The notes below the pieces were generated by a model. It worked only from the letters and a program-made list of their open reading frames with translations, did no database searches and was not told the DNA's origin. Shown piece after piece: positions 1-7,582 of a DNA stretch of 9,054 bases (positions within the stretch are counted from its first letter, which is position 1; the number at the start of each line of letters is the position of its first letter). The position numbers were made by a program, and so were the translations under genes. Where the stretch lies: contig JAGCFG010000136.1 of assembly GCA_017650255.1 (NCBI GenBank), forward strand, positions 1 to 9,054. The letters are read 5' to 3'. Source of the DNA: Alphaproteobacteria bacterium (lineage in GTDB: Bacteria; Pseudomonadota; Alphaproteobacteria; RF32; CAG-239).

Positions 1-2393
1 TGGCTGACAAAGTATATGATATATTTGATAAAGTTCCTCTTGATTATCTGGATGGTGTGGATGATTCTGACTTTAAGTCAGGTGGAGAACTGATTGGCAA
101 AATTTTGCGAACTGAGCCTAAGTTGGCAAAAAAAGCATTTACTAAAATAGATAATATTTTAAGAGATGTTTCTAAGAGCAATGTGTATGCCGGATCGTTT
201 AAAATTGAGGCTGCACATTTTGCTTTGGCTGATATAGCAAAGGCTGATCCGGATTTGGGTGAGCCGTGTGCAGAAATGGTTATGGATCATATTCATAAAG
301 GGCATAACGGGCATGCGCTGTATGTTGTTTTTGCGCAAACATGTCGCAATAAAGAATTGAAAGAGAGTTTGATAAATAAATATCCTGAATGTGCTAATAT
401 ATTGCAACTTGCATCCCAATTTTCTTATTCAACACCAAAAGAGATGTGCTATGCTTTGGATTTTCTACCTCGCGAGCAAATACTTGAAGAAGGTAAGATC
501 TCTGTGGCCCAGAAATGCCTTAATGTTTTGGTTGGGCAGTTGGATAAGGAAAATGGCGGTGACGGCAGTTTGGGAAAAAATCGTAAAAATTTCTTGTTGA
601 GCGATTTGTATAGAGATAATGAAAGATGGTTAGTTTCTTCTTCCTATGCGCTTGCTGATGTATTTGGTTCGTGGTTGCCTAATTATATGAAAAAAATGGC
701 AAGTGCTAATATTTCAGCTCATGATGCTGTTTATTTTTTTTCTCGAGGCCGTACTAAAGAAGAAAATGAGAGTTTGAGAGCTTTTTTGTTGAAAGATGGC
801 AATGCTGTTTATACCGGAAGTGTTGCGGAACGAACGCAACAGATGGTAACACGTTTGGATGTATTGTTGTCTTGTATGACAGATGTTAGTGTGGAAGTTA
901 GGGATGTTTTTAGAGAAAATTATAAGAATTTATTTTCTGAAGGATTGAAGAAAAAGAAAAGCCAGCAAGAGTTTGAAAAAAGTGTGAAAGAATTTGTTAA
1001 TGAGAATTCTCATTTGCTTTCAGGTTTTAATTTTAAGATGATTGAAGATGAAAGATTATCTAGGTGGTATGATGCCAAAATTGCTCGTCCATCATCTGAA
1101 CTTGAGGCTATTGTGAATAATTGGTCTCATTTGTCACCGGATGATCGTAAATGTTCATATCAAGAAATTCTTGGATTCTCAAAATCTAAAAAATATCGCG
1201 GACAGAAATATGAAGAATTTTCATTTGAAGCAGCCAATGCAGGTGTCAGTGGTACCGATTATAAGAAATTTGAGGCACTTTATGAGGCTTCTTTTAAGAC
1301 ACCATGCCCGTTTGATACTACAAAAGAATTTAGAGCCGGTAATTTAATCGGTCGTTTTTTACCAAGAGATGATCCCAGAATTGGCTTTTTCGGCTCACAT
1401 ACAAATTGTTGTCAACGTTTGGGTGGGGTGGGAGATGCTTGTGCAAGATCTTCGATGATAGATGCTTGGTCACAATTATTTGTGATTGAAAAAGAAGTTG
1501 ATGAAAAAAGAAAAATTGTTGCCGGTTCGTGGATGTGGGAAAATGAGGTAGCAGATAAAGAGGGACAAGTACCTTCAAAATTTTCGATTTGGAGGAATTT
1601 AATAAGAAGAAAAGAAAGACCTAAGACCTATAAATATGTCTGTGCTGACAATATTGAAGCTATCGGAGCTTATGCGAAAAATCCGCTGATAAATGAAATA
1701 TATGAGAATATGGCAGAATATTTGGTTAATGATTGCGGATATCGCAAAGTTACGGTGGGATGTGGCCATCTGGATGCAAGTGTTAAACAATATAAGGAAA
1801 CTGATACTATCCCTTTGCCGGATATATATGCAAATGGTTATACCGATGCCCATCACCAGCGTTTGCTTGCACAAAACGAAAATGCTCCGGAAGTAGATAC
1901 AACTCAGGAAAGTTTGCGGTTTGTGCGCAGAGCATGTTCTGATGATTTGAGGCAGATGAGAGCTGTATCAAAAAAATGTTTTCCGAAAGGGGATCAAGAT
2001 TTGCAAGAGCCAAAAGCTGATTTTAATGGTTTTGTTCTTGTTGATAAATACAAAGGTGTGCAGGGTTATGTTTTGTATGATAAAAACGAGAGAGATATTT
2101 ATGATATGGCTGTGATGCCGGATTATCGCGAGGATAAAAACGGCAGTTCAATGAAACTTCTGGGCGAGATGATAAAAGAGGTAAAAAAATTGGGCGGAGA
2201 GTGGAATTGTGAAGCCAGAGAAAATACTTCACTGAGATTTTTGAAAGCAATGCAAAAACGTGGACTTTGCAAGTTAGAAATTGGGAAAGTTGATCATGTA
2301 ATGTCAGATGGAACAAAAGTGTATAAAACGAAATTCACTCCAATAAGCACACCACAACAAAATGTTATAACAAAACAATTTGAAAGAGACTAA
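1..2393 (+). CDS. Large multidomain protein with C-terminal GNAT-like domain, 5' partial
   Basis: The frame is open to the left edge (first full codon at 3). A GTG at 57 is the first internal start candidate but has no convincing Shine-Dalgarno. The edge bases 'tg' followed by GCT GAC AAA could be the end of an ATG, giving about 797 residues. Numbering here is from GTG57. Residues 10-115 are helical and HEAT-like ('AAHFALADIAKADPDLGEP'). Residues 120-415 are mostly helical and charged, without a recognised motif. Residues 425-595 form a compact domain with SHTNCCQRLGGVG (447-459), a further Cys462, a strand-like 'VAGSWMWEN' (488-496) and 'ADNIEAIG' (530-537). Residues 620-740 resemble a GNAT N-acetyltransferase: 'YVLYDKNERDIYDMAVMPDYR' spans strands 4-5, followed by a loop R691-E-D-K-N-G-S and a helix. 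The usual first Gly of the RxxGxG acetyl-CoA loop is replaced. No signal peptide or membrane span is visible, so it is probably cytosolic. Substrate and role are unknown. An acyltransferase activity is inference. Confidence 0.8.
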   Translation, partial: ADKVYDIFDKVPLDYLDGVDDSDFKSGGELIGKILRTEPKLAKKAFTKIDNILRDVSKSNVYAGSFKIEAAHFALADIAKADPDLGEPCAEMVMDHIHKGHNGHALYVVFAQTCRNKELKESLINKYPECANILQLASQFSYSTPKEMCYALDFLPREQILEEGKISVAQKCLNVLVGQLDKENGGDGSLGKNRKNFLLSDLYRDNERWLVSSSYALADVFGSWLPNYMKKMASANISAHDAVYFFSRGRTKEENESLRAFLLKDGNAVYTGSVAERTQQMVTRLDVLLSCMTDVSVEVRDVFRENYKNLFSEGLKKKKSQQEFEKSVKEFVNENSHLLSGFNFKMIEDERLSRWYDAKIARPSSELEAIVNNWSHLSPDDRKCSYQEILGFSKSKKYRGQKYEEFSFEAANAGVSGTDYKKFEALYEASFKTPCPFDTTKEFRAGNLIGRFLPRDDPRIGFFGSHTNCCQRLGGVGDACARSSMIDAWSQLFVIEKEVDEKRKIVAGSWMWENEVADKEGQVPSKFSIWRNLIRRKERPKTYKYVCADNIEAIGAYAKNPLINEIYENMAEYLVNDCGYRKVTVGCGHLDASVKQYKETDTIPLPDIYANGYTDAHHQRLLAQNENAPEVDTTQESLRFVRRACSDDLRQMRAVSKKCFPKGDQDLQEPKADFNGFVLVDKYKGVQGYVLYDKNERDIYDMAVMPDYREDKNGSSMKLLGEMIKEVKKLGGEWNCEARENTSLRFLKAMQKRGLCKLEIGKVDHVMSDGTKVYKTKFTPISTPQQNVITKQFERD

Positions 2394-2424
2394 GCATATT
2401 ATGTGCTTCTCTTTAATGTTTTTT
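2383..2424. terminator. Hairpin between convergent genes, probable terminator
   Basis: AAAGAG (2383-2388) pairs with CTCTTT (2409-2414), and AAGCA (2392-2396) pairs with TGCTT (2404-2408). A 3-nt bulge lies on the left side and the loop is 7 nt. On the plus strand six T's follow at 2419-2424, so it can end the large left-hand gene, whose TAA stop lies inside the stem. On the minus strand it lies just beyond the gatB stop, but the T-run there is poor. The stem is AT-rich, so strength is uncertain. Confidence 0.5.
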
Positions 2425-2438
2425 GCAATGACTTAAAT

Positions 2439-3884
2439 CTATAACTTTTTATCGAGCAATTCGTTGACTATTTGCGGATTGGCTTTGCCTTTAGATTCTT
2501 TCAAAACTTGTCCTACAAACCAGCCTTTAAGGTTGGTTTTGCCGTTGCGAAAAGCTGTGACATTGTCGGGATTGGCGGCGATGACCTGGTCGACAATTGC
2601 CTCAATCGCCGAGCTGTCGGTAACTTGTTTTAAGCCTTTTTCTTCAACAATTTTTTCGGGATTTTCACCCGTTTCGGACATAATCTCAAAAACATCTTTT
2701 GCCACTTTGCCGGAGATCGTATTGTTCTCAATAAGTCCGACAAGTTTGCCCAGATTTTCTGCACTAACGGGAGAATTTTCGATTGTCAAATTTTTGCGGT
2801 TGAGCATGGCAAAAAAGTCTCCCATCAACCAGTTGGCAACTTTTTTACCATCGTGTCCTGCTGCAGCTTTTTCAAAAAAGTCGGCAACTTCTTTGTTTTC
2901 GCAGATGATTGTGGCATCATATTTGGTCAAGCCCATATTTTCTACAAAACGCGTCTTTTTGGCATCGGGGAGTTCCGGCAATTCTTTTCTGATGTTTTCA
3001 ATATATTCGTCAGTCAAAACCAGCGGAGGCAAGTCAGGCTCGGGAAAATAGCGGTAGTCGTTGGCAAACTCTTTTTTGCGCATAAATTTGGTGGTGCCGG
3101 TTGCGGCATCAAAACGGCAAGTTTCCTGCTCCATTGTTCCGCCGTTTTCATAAAGTTCCAGCTGACGTTTGGCTTCAAATTCTATCGCCTGCATGGCAAA
3201 TTTTACGGAGTTTACATTTTTGATTTCGGCGCGCGGACGAAGTTCTTTTTCTCCTAAAGGACGAATGGAAATACTGGCATCACAACGCATGGAGCCTTCG
3301 TTCATATTGCCATCGCAGGTGCCAAGATAGCGCACGATTGAACGCAGTTTTTTCAAAAATGCTCCGGCTTCTTCCGGCGAACGAAAATCGGGTTTGGTAA
3401 CAATTTCCATCAAGCCGATTCCGCAACGATTTAAGTCGATAAAACTTTTTGTCGGTGACATATCGTGGATGGATTTTGCGGCATCTTGTTCGATGTGGAG
3501 TCTTTCGATGCGGATATCTTTGGTGGTGCCATCGTCCAAGTCTATCGTAACAACGCCTTCACCGACAATCGGGTGAACAAACTGAGTGATTTGGTAGCCT
3601 TGAGGCAAGTCGGCATAAAAATAGTTTTTGCGTGAAAATTCGGAATATTTGTTTATCTGCGCGCGTAAGCCGAGACCGGTTTTGACAGCCTGCTTGACAC
3701 ATTCTTCGTTCAAAGTGGGCAACATTCCAGGCATTCCGGCGTCGACAAAAGACACGTTTTGGTTAGTGTCAGAGCCATAGTGCGTTGAAGCCGAACTGAA
3801 TATTTTTGATTTTGAAATTATCTGACAATGAATTTCCAATCCGCAGATAATTTCCCATTTTCCTGTTTTTCCTTCCAATAACAT
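2439..3884 (-). CDS. gatB: Asp-tRNA(Asn)/Glu-tRNA(Gln) amidotransferase subunit B
   Basis: This is the tRNA-binding and kinase-like subunit of the GatCAB amidotransferase. It phosphorylates the misacylated Glu (or Asp) on tRNA with ATP, then accepts ammonia channelled from GatA to form Gln-tRNA(Gln) or Asn-tRNA(Asn) in the cytosol. The 481 residues match the usual family length. Visible family motifs are GLEIH (15-19, Mg/ATP site region), KNYFYADLPQGYQI (86-99), LHIEQDAAK (129-137), EGSMRCDASISIR (196-208), AEIKNVNS (219-226) and DYRYFPEPDLPP (276-287). A YqeY-like helical tail follows from about 335, ending in GKANPQIVNELL. The ATG overlaps the gatA stop by one base (TAATG). GAGAGG at 3898-3893, 8 nt upstream, is its ribosome-binding site, so translation is likely coupled to gatA. 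It is the last gene of the fabI-gatCAB operon. Confidence 0.97.
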   Translation of the reverse strand: MLLEGKTGKWEIICGLEIHCQIISKSKIFSSASTHYGSDTNQNVSFVDAGMPGMLPTLNEECVKQAVKTGLGLRAQINKYSEFSRKNYFYADLPQGYQITQFVHPIVGEGVVTIDLDDGTTKDIRIERLHIEQDAAKSIHDMSPTKSFIDLNRCGIGLMEIVTKPDFRSPEEAGAFLKKLRSIVRYLGTCDGNMNEGSMRCDASISIRPLGEKELRPRAEIKNVNSVKFAMQAIEFEAKRQLELYENGGTMEQETCRFDAATGTTKFMRKKEFANDYRYFPEPDLPPLVLTDEYIENIRKELPELPDAKKTRFVENMGLTKYDATIICENKEVADFFEKAAAGHDGKKVANWLMGDFFAMLNRKNLTIENSPVSAENLGKLVGLIENNTISGKVAKDVFEIMSETGENPEKIVEEKGLKQVTDSSAIEAIVDQVIAANPDNVTAFRNGKTNLKGWFVGQVLKESKGKANPQIVNELLDKKL

Positions 3885-5341
3885 TATTTCAGCCTCTCAA
3901 ATTTTGCTTCTTGTTCAATAATCGCGGCGGTTTTAAAAATTGTTTCTTCGTCAAATGAGCGTCCGATAAGTTGCAACCCAAACGGTAAGCCGTCTTTTGA
4001 CAGACCAATAGGCAAGCTCATTCCCGGCAAGCCGGCAAGATTTACCGAAACGGTAAATACATCGTTGAGCCACATATTGATGGGGCTTTCGCGCATTGTT
4101 TTGTCACCGATCGGAAAAGCGGCAAGCGGAGAAGTCGGGGTTAAAATGATGTCACATTTTTTGAATGCCTCGACAAAGTCATTTTGTATTAAGCGACGGA
4201 CTTTTTGTGCTTTTAGGTAATATGCATCATAATAGCCGGCCGACAAAACATAGGTGCCAATCATGATGCGGCGTTTTACTTCTGCACCAAAACCTGATGT
4301 GCGGCTGTTGGTATACATCTCGTCTAAATTTTTGCCGTCAATACGCAGGCCGTATCTTGCGCCGTCGTAGCGCGCCAAGTTTGATGATGCTTCTGCCGGG
4401 GCAATTATGTAATAGGCTGCCAAGGCATATTTTGTGTTTGGCAAAGAAATGTTGACAATTTCGGCACCGGCTTGTTTTAAGATTTCTATACCTTTATCCC
4501 AATAATCCGCGATTTCTTGGTTCAACCCCTGTGGGCGATATTCGGCGGGAATACCGATTTTTAAACCTTTAACACTTTGTCCGATGAAAGATGTAAAGTT
4601 TGGTACTTCTTTGTTGACGGAAGTGGAATCTTTTGGATCATATCCGGACATTGATTGCAGCAAAATTGCGCAGTCTTTAACATCTTTGGCAATTGGTCCT
4701 GCTTGGTCGAGCGATGAGGCAAAAGCCATAATTCCGTAGCGAGAGCAACGACCATAGGTCGGTTTTATGCCGGTTACACCGCAAAAGGCTGCCGGTTGGC
4801 GAATCGAGCCACCGGTATCTGTTCCGGTTGCGGCGGCGCAAATGTTGGCGGCAACTGCGGCGGCAGAACCACCGGAAGAACCTCCGGGAACCAAATTGCG
4901 TTCTTCATGCCACGGGTTGACAACCGGACCATAAAAACTGTTTTCGTTGCTGCCACCCATTGCAAACTCGTCCATGTTGAGTTTGCCGAGGCAAATTGCT
5001 CCGTCATTAAAAAGTTTTGATGTAACGGTTGATTCGTATTGCGGAACGAAGCCGTCCAAAATATGTGAGCAAGCGGTTGTGCGAACGTCTTTTGTGCAAA
5101 AAATATCTTTTATGCCGAGCGGTATACCTTCCAAAGTGCGGGGGGTGCCGTTGGCATAGTTAGTATCTGCAACTTTGGCTTGGGCAAGAGCTTGTTCCGG
5201 TGTTTCTAAAACATAGGCGTTCAAATTGCGCTTTGCTTCCATATCCTGCAGATAGGCTTTGGTCAGTTCGGTTGCCGAGAATTGTTTGTTTTTCAGACCT
5301 TCCAAGGTTTGAGAAATTGTAAGTTTTGTAATATCGGACAT
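3884..5341 (-). CDS. gatA: Asp-tRNA(Asn)/Glu-tRNA(Gln) amidotransferase subunit A
   Basis: This is the glutaminase subunit of GatCAB. It hydrolyses glutamine and feeds ammonia through a channel to GatB. It belongs to the amidase-signature family, and all three residues of the Ser-cisSer-Lys triad are visible: Lys78 in GIPLGIKD, Ser155 in PGGSSGGS, and nucleophile Ser179 in [12 protein letters not shown]. The spacing of 24 between the two serines equals that of characterised GatA enzymes. The following [18 protein letters not shown] is also typical. The 485-residue length is normal and nothing appears truncated. GGAG at 5354-5351, inside the last codons of gatC, lies 9 nt before the ATG and supports this start. 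The gap to the gatC stop is 6 nt, so co-translation with gatC is likely. Confidence 0.97.
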   Translation of the reverse strand: MSDITKLTISQTLEGLKNKQFSATELTKAYLQDMEAKRNLNAYVLETPEQALAQAKVADTNYANGTPRTLEGIPLGIKDIFCTKDVRTTACSHILDGFVPQYESTVTSKLFNDGAICLGKLNMDEFAMGGSNENSFYGPVVNPWHEERNLVPGGSSGGSAAAVAANICAAATGTDTGGSIRQPAAFCGVTGIKPTYGRCSRYGIMAFASSLDQAGPIAKDVKDCAILLQSMSGYDPKDSTSVNKEVPNFTSFIGQSVKGLKIGIPAEYRPQGLNQEIADYWDKGIEILKQAGAEIVNISLPNTKYALAAYYIIAPAEASSNLARYDGARYGLRIDGKNLDEMYTNSRTSGFGAEVKRRIMIGTYVLSAGYYDAYYLKAQKVRRLIQNDFVEAFKKCDIILTPTSPLAAFPIGDKTMRESPINMWLNDVFTVSVNLAGLPGMSLPIGLSKDGLPFGLQLIGRSFDEETIFKTAAIIEQEAKFERLK

Positions 5342-5347
5342 GAAAAA

Positions 5348-5635
5348 TTACTCCACAACTTTGGGAACAACAAAATAGTCATATTCGGCTGCAGGGGCAT
5401 TTTTTAGAATTTTATCAGCTTGATTTCCCTCTACAACCTCGTCTTTACGCAAAGTTAATTTTGTATCATTAACAGAAACGAGCGGTTCAACATTATCGGT
5501 ATTTGCCTCGTTTAATTGTTCTACCCAACTGATGATTTTGTTAAACTCGGCACCAACCGTATCTATTTTATCGTCATCAATTTTCAGGTGTGATAAAAAG
5601 GCGATTTTTTTGACAGTTTGTGTATCTACAGACAT
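5348..5635 (-). CDS. gatC: Asp-tRNA(Asn)/Glu-tRNA(Gln) amidotransferase subunit C
   Basis: This small subunit wraps around GatA and stabilises the GatA-GatB complex. The 95 residues match the family. Visible features are an N-terminal helix with VKKIAFLSHLKI (8-19), the second helix FNKIISWVEQL (31-41), TDNVEPL (46-52), LRKDEV (62-67) and the conserved C-terminal end AP...YFVVPKVVE (80-95). The ATG is preceded at 8 nt by AGAGGG (5649-5644), which lies within the final codons of fabI. The gap to the fabI stop is 4 nt. It is the second gene of the fabI-gatC-gatA-gatB transcription unit. Confidence 0.95.
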   Translation of the reverse strand: MSVDTQTVKKIAFLSHLKIDDDKIDTVGAEFNKIISWVEQLNEANTDNVEPLVSVNDTKLTLRKDEVVEGNQADKILKNAPAAEYDYFVVPKVVE

Positions 5636-5639
5636 TTTT

Positions 5640-6470
5640 TTAGCCCTCTATCAACATTTTTCCGGTGGCTTCGGCATTGTCAATGTTTATCATGCCGACA
5701 ATATGATAACCGGCGTCAACATGCAAAACTTCGCCACTGACGGCAGAACCTAGGTCGGAAAGCAGGGATAATGCCATGTTGCCGACTTCTTCTTGAGTAA
5801 CATTGCGGCGCAGAGGAGAGTTTAGCTCGTTCCAATGCAAAATTTTTCTAAAATCGCCAATTCCGGAAGCGGCCAATGTTTTAATCGGGCCGGCAGAGAT
5901 TGCGTTTACCCTAACGCTTTGTTTGCCCATATCAACAGCGGCAGCGCGGACAGAGGCCTCCAGTGCGGCTTTTGCAACACCCATAATGTTATAGTTTGGT
6001 AAAACGCGCTCTGAACCCATGTAGGTTAGGGTTAAAATTGAGCCGTTTTCGTTCATAATTGGCGAGGCGCAACGGCAAGCTTCCAAAAACGAATAGCAGG
6101 AAATATGCATTGTGTTGGTAAAATTGGCTAAAGTTGTATCAATAGTGCGTCCCTTAAGCTCGTTTTTATCAGAAAAAGCAATCGCGTGGACAACAAAGTC
6201 GATTTTGCCCCATTTTTCACCAAGTTCTTTAAAACAAGCTTCGACACTTGCAGAATCGGAAACATCGCATTTGATGAGCAAAGGATCTTTGTCGAGTTGG
6301 GCAGCCAAAGGTTCTACTCTTTTTTGCAAAAGTTCGTTTTGGTAAGAAATGGCAATTTGTGCGCCATGAGCGTTCAAAGCTTGGACAATGCCCCAAGCTA
6401 TGGATTTGTCGTTGGCCAGTCCCATAACCAAACCTTTTTTGCCATTCATTAACAGATGTTCAGCTATCAT
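5640..6470 (-). CDS. fabI: Enoyl-[acyl-carrier-protein] reductase (NADH)
   Basis: FabI reduces trans-2-enoyl-ACP to acyl-ACP with NAD(P)H, the last step of each type II fatty-acid elongation cycle. It is an SDR-fold enzyme of 276 residues, close to the family norm of about 260-275. The N-terminal nucleotide site reads GLANDKSIAWG (17-27, the FabI version of the Rossmann glycine motif). The catalytic Tyr150, Tyr160 and Lys167 keep the Y-x6-K spacing of E. coli Tyr146/Tyr156/Lys163. DKNELKGR and ISAGPIKTLAASGI are also typical. The residue aligned with E. coli Gly93, near the triclosan pocket, is Ala98. AAGGA at 6482-6478, 7 nt before the first ATG, supports that start over Met8. It is the first gene of the operon with gatCAB, and divergent from the YihY-family gene. 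Confidence 0.95.
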   Translation of the reverse strand: MIAEHLLMNGKKGLVMGLANDKSIAWGIVQALNAHGAQIAISYQNELLQKRVEPLAAQLDKDPLLIKCDVSDSASVEACFKELGEKWGKIDFVVHAIAFSDKNELKGRTIDTTLANFTNTMHISCYSFLEACRCASPIMNENGSILTLTYMGSERVLPNYNIMGVAKAALEASVRAAAVDMGKQSVRVNAISAGPIKTLAASGIGDFRKILHWNELNSPLRRNVTQEEVGNMALSLLSDLGSAVSGEVLHVDAGYHIVGMINIDNAEATGKMLIEG

Positions 6471-6525
6471 ATATTTTTCCTTTGCTTTTATAATTAAATT
6501 ACGATAAAAAATACTTGTCTGAATG

Positions 6526-6552
6526 TTTATAAGATTTATGCCGTTTTGTAAA
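6526..6552 (-). promoter_or_regulatory. Candidate promoter of the fabI-gatCAB operon
   Basis: On the minus strand TTTACA (6552-6547, 5/6 to the -35 consensus) and TATAAA (6531-6526, 5/6 to the -10) are separated by 15 bp. That is shorter than the ideal 17, so the call is weak. The -10 box lies 55 nt before the fabI ATG. It is the best pair seen between the two divergent genes. Confidence 0.35.
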
Positions 6553-6554
6553 CT
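6526..6554 (+). promoter_or_regulatory. Weak candidate promoter of the YihY-family gene
   Basis: TTTATA (6526-6531) and TAAACT (6549-6554), each 4/6 to consensus, are 17 bp apart, 22 nt before the start codon at 6577. The boxes overlap the opposite-strand candidate for fabI, so the two promoters might compete. The evidence is sequence resemblance only, in an AT-rich gap where chance matches are common. Confidence 0.2.
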
Positions 6555-6576
6555 GTTTTTTTATGCGGAGTGAATT

Positions 6577-7473
6577 ATGGGAACGAAAATCGGAGAAATG
6601 CTTAAACATAATCGTTTTATTGATTTTTTGTGTTTTTTGGCCAAGAGAGCAAAAGCAGATGCAGTTTTTAGGGTTGCATCGGCTTTGGCTTATACATCGC
6701 TGATTGCGATTGTGCCGTTGATTGCCATTGCTATTGCAATTTTTTCGGCTTTTCCGGTTTTTGACAGCATAAAAGAGCAGTTGGCTGATTTTTTGTTTCA
6801 AAATTTGACGGCGGATTTTGAGGAGCATATCAGAGAGAATCTCTCGGAGATTGTCAAAAATTCAGGTCAGCTTGGGGCGGTCGGTGTGAGCGGTATTGCG
6901 ATTACGGCGATTATGCTGCTTTCGACCATTGAGGACAGTTTTAATTATATTTTTAAAGTTACGCAACCGCGAAGAATCGCAACCAAAATCACTCTTTATT
7001 GGACGGTTATTACATTGGGGCCATTGCTTTTGGGAACAGCTTTTTCTATGCGTGGATATTTGTATGCTCTGCAAAAGTTTGTGGATGTTGACGGGATAAC
7101 TTCAAAATTGTTTTTAAGCTATTTGATACCGCCTTTTAATACCGTTTTGGTATTGGTACTGGTATATATTTTGGTGCCGAATAAAAAGATTAAGGTAAAA
7201 AATGCTTTTTGCGGTGCTTTGGTGGCATTGGTTCTGTTTTGGCTGATGCGCAAGGGTTTCGGCTCGTTTGTTATGTCTAATACAACATATTCCACGCTAT
7301 ATGGTGCGTTGGCAATAATTCCGATTTTTTTGGTTTGGATGTATTTGGCTTGGGCGGTAGTTCTCTTTGGTGCAGTTGTTACAGCAGCGATGGAAGAATA
7401 TGCTTTTGTTGAAAAGAAAAATGTTACAGAAGTTGCTGCTAAAGACAGTAGTCATAAAAAAGAAAAAAAATAG
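6577..7473 (+). CDS. YihY/BrkB-family (UPF0761) inner-membrane protein
   Basis: This is a polytopic membrane protein of 298 residues. It has about six hydrophobic segments: roughly 36-60, 98-117, 138-157, 176-199, 206-228 and 242-273. The family is recognised from the N-terminal 'ASALAYTSLIAIVPLIA' (34-50), the central TIEDSFNYIFKV (117-128) and the C-terminal YGALAIIPIFLVWMYLAW (242-259) with following GA. The short tail is Lys-rich and presumably cytoplasmic. Members are often annotated 'virulence factor BrkB' or 'ribonuclease BN', but no nuclease motif is present. The molecular role of the family is not settled, with transport or envelope functions proposed. GGAG (6567-6570), 6 nt before the ATG, supports the start. 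It stands alone on the plus strand, divergent from fabI. Confidence 0.9.
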   Translation: MGTKIGEMLKHNRFIDFLCFLAKRAKADAVFRVASALAYTSLIAIVPLIAIAIAIFSAFPVFDSIKEQLADFLFQNLTADFEEHIRENLSEIVKNSGQLGAVGVSGIAITAIMLLSTIEDSFNYIFKVTQPRRIATKITLYWTVITLGPLLLGTAFSMRGYLYALQKFVDVDGITSKLFLSYLIPPFNTVLVLVLVYILVPNKKIKVKNAFCGALVALVLFWLMRKGFGSFVMSNTTYSTLYGALAIIPIFLVWMYLAWAVVLFGAVVTAAMEEYAFVEKKNVTEVAAKDSSHKKEKK

Positions 7474-7520
7474 CGCCTGATGTTATAACGACTCTTGCAG
7501 AATCGTGGAATGATATTTTG

Positions 7521-7557
7521 CGGATTGCCGCGCTTCGCTCGCAATGATGTGTTTTTT
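7521..7557. repeat. Short palindromic intergenic repeat, possible terminator
   Basis: ATTGC (7524-7528) pairs with GCAAT (7541-7545), and an inner GCG/CGC stem closes a small loop. GC-rich in an AT-rich gap, its 'GATTGCCGCGCTTCGCTCG' motif resembles dispersed palindromes of many alphaproteobacterial and other genomes (recalled, not searched). Six T's follow at 7552-7557, so it may also end transcription of the YihY-family gene whose stop is at 7473. The 6-nt gap before the T-run makes that less sure. Confidence 0.55.
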
Positions 7558-7582
7558 AATACACTTGTCACCATAATAAAAC

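Noticed and set aside
1..2393. Left-hand gene as part of a toxin or phage-defence system
   Set aside because: No partner gene, nuclease, antitoxin or phage gene is visible, and the neighbours are housekeeping genes. GNAT-like toxins are normally short, so this was not claimed.
2419..2435. TTGCAATGACTTAA resembling the CAATGA repeat end
   Set aside because: Only about eight bases match and no partner arm is seen, so it is not supported as a repeat copy.
2464..3051. 195-codon plus-strand open frame opposite gatB
   Set aside because: It lies wholly antisense to a clear gatB, has no ribosome-binding site or recognisable motif, and its composition is what the gatB codons produce in reverse.
2853..3257. 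134-codon plus-strand open frame opposite gatB
   Set aside because: Also a reverse-strand shadow of gatB, overlapping the previous frame, with no supporting signal.
6577..7473. Annotation of the membrane protein as ribonuclease BN
   Set aside because: The name is a historical mislabel for this family. The sequence shows only membrane segments and no nuclease motif.
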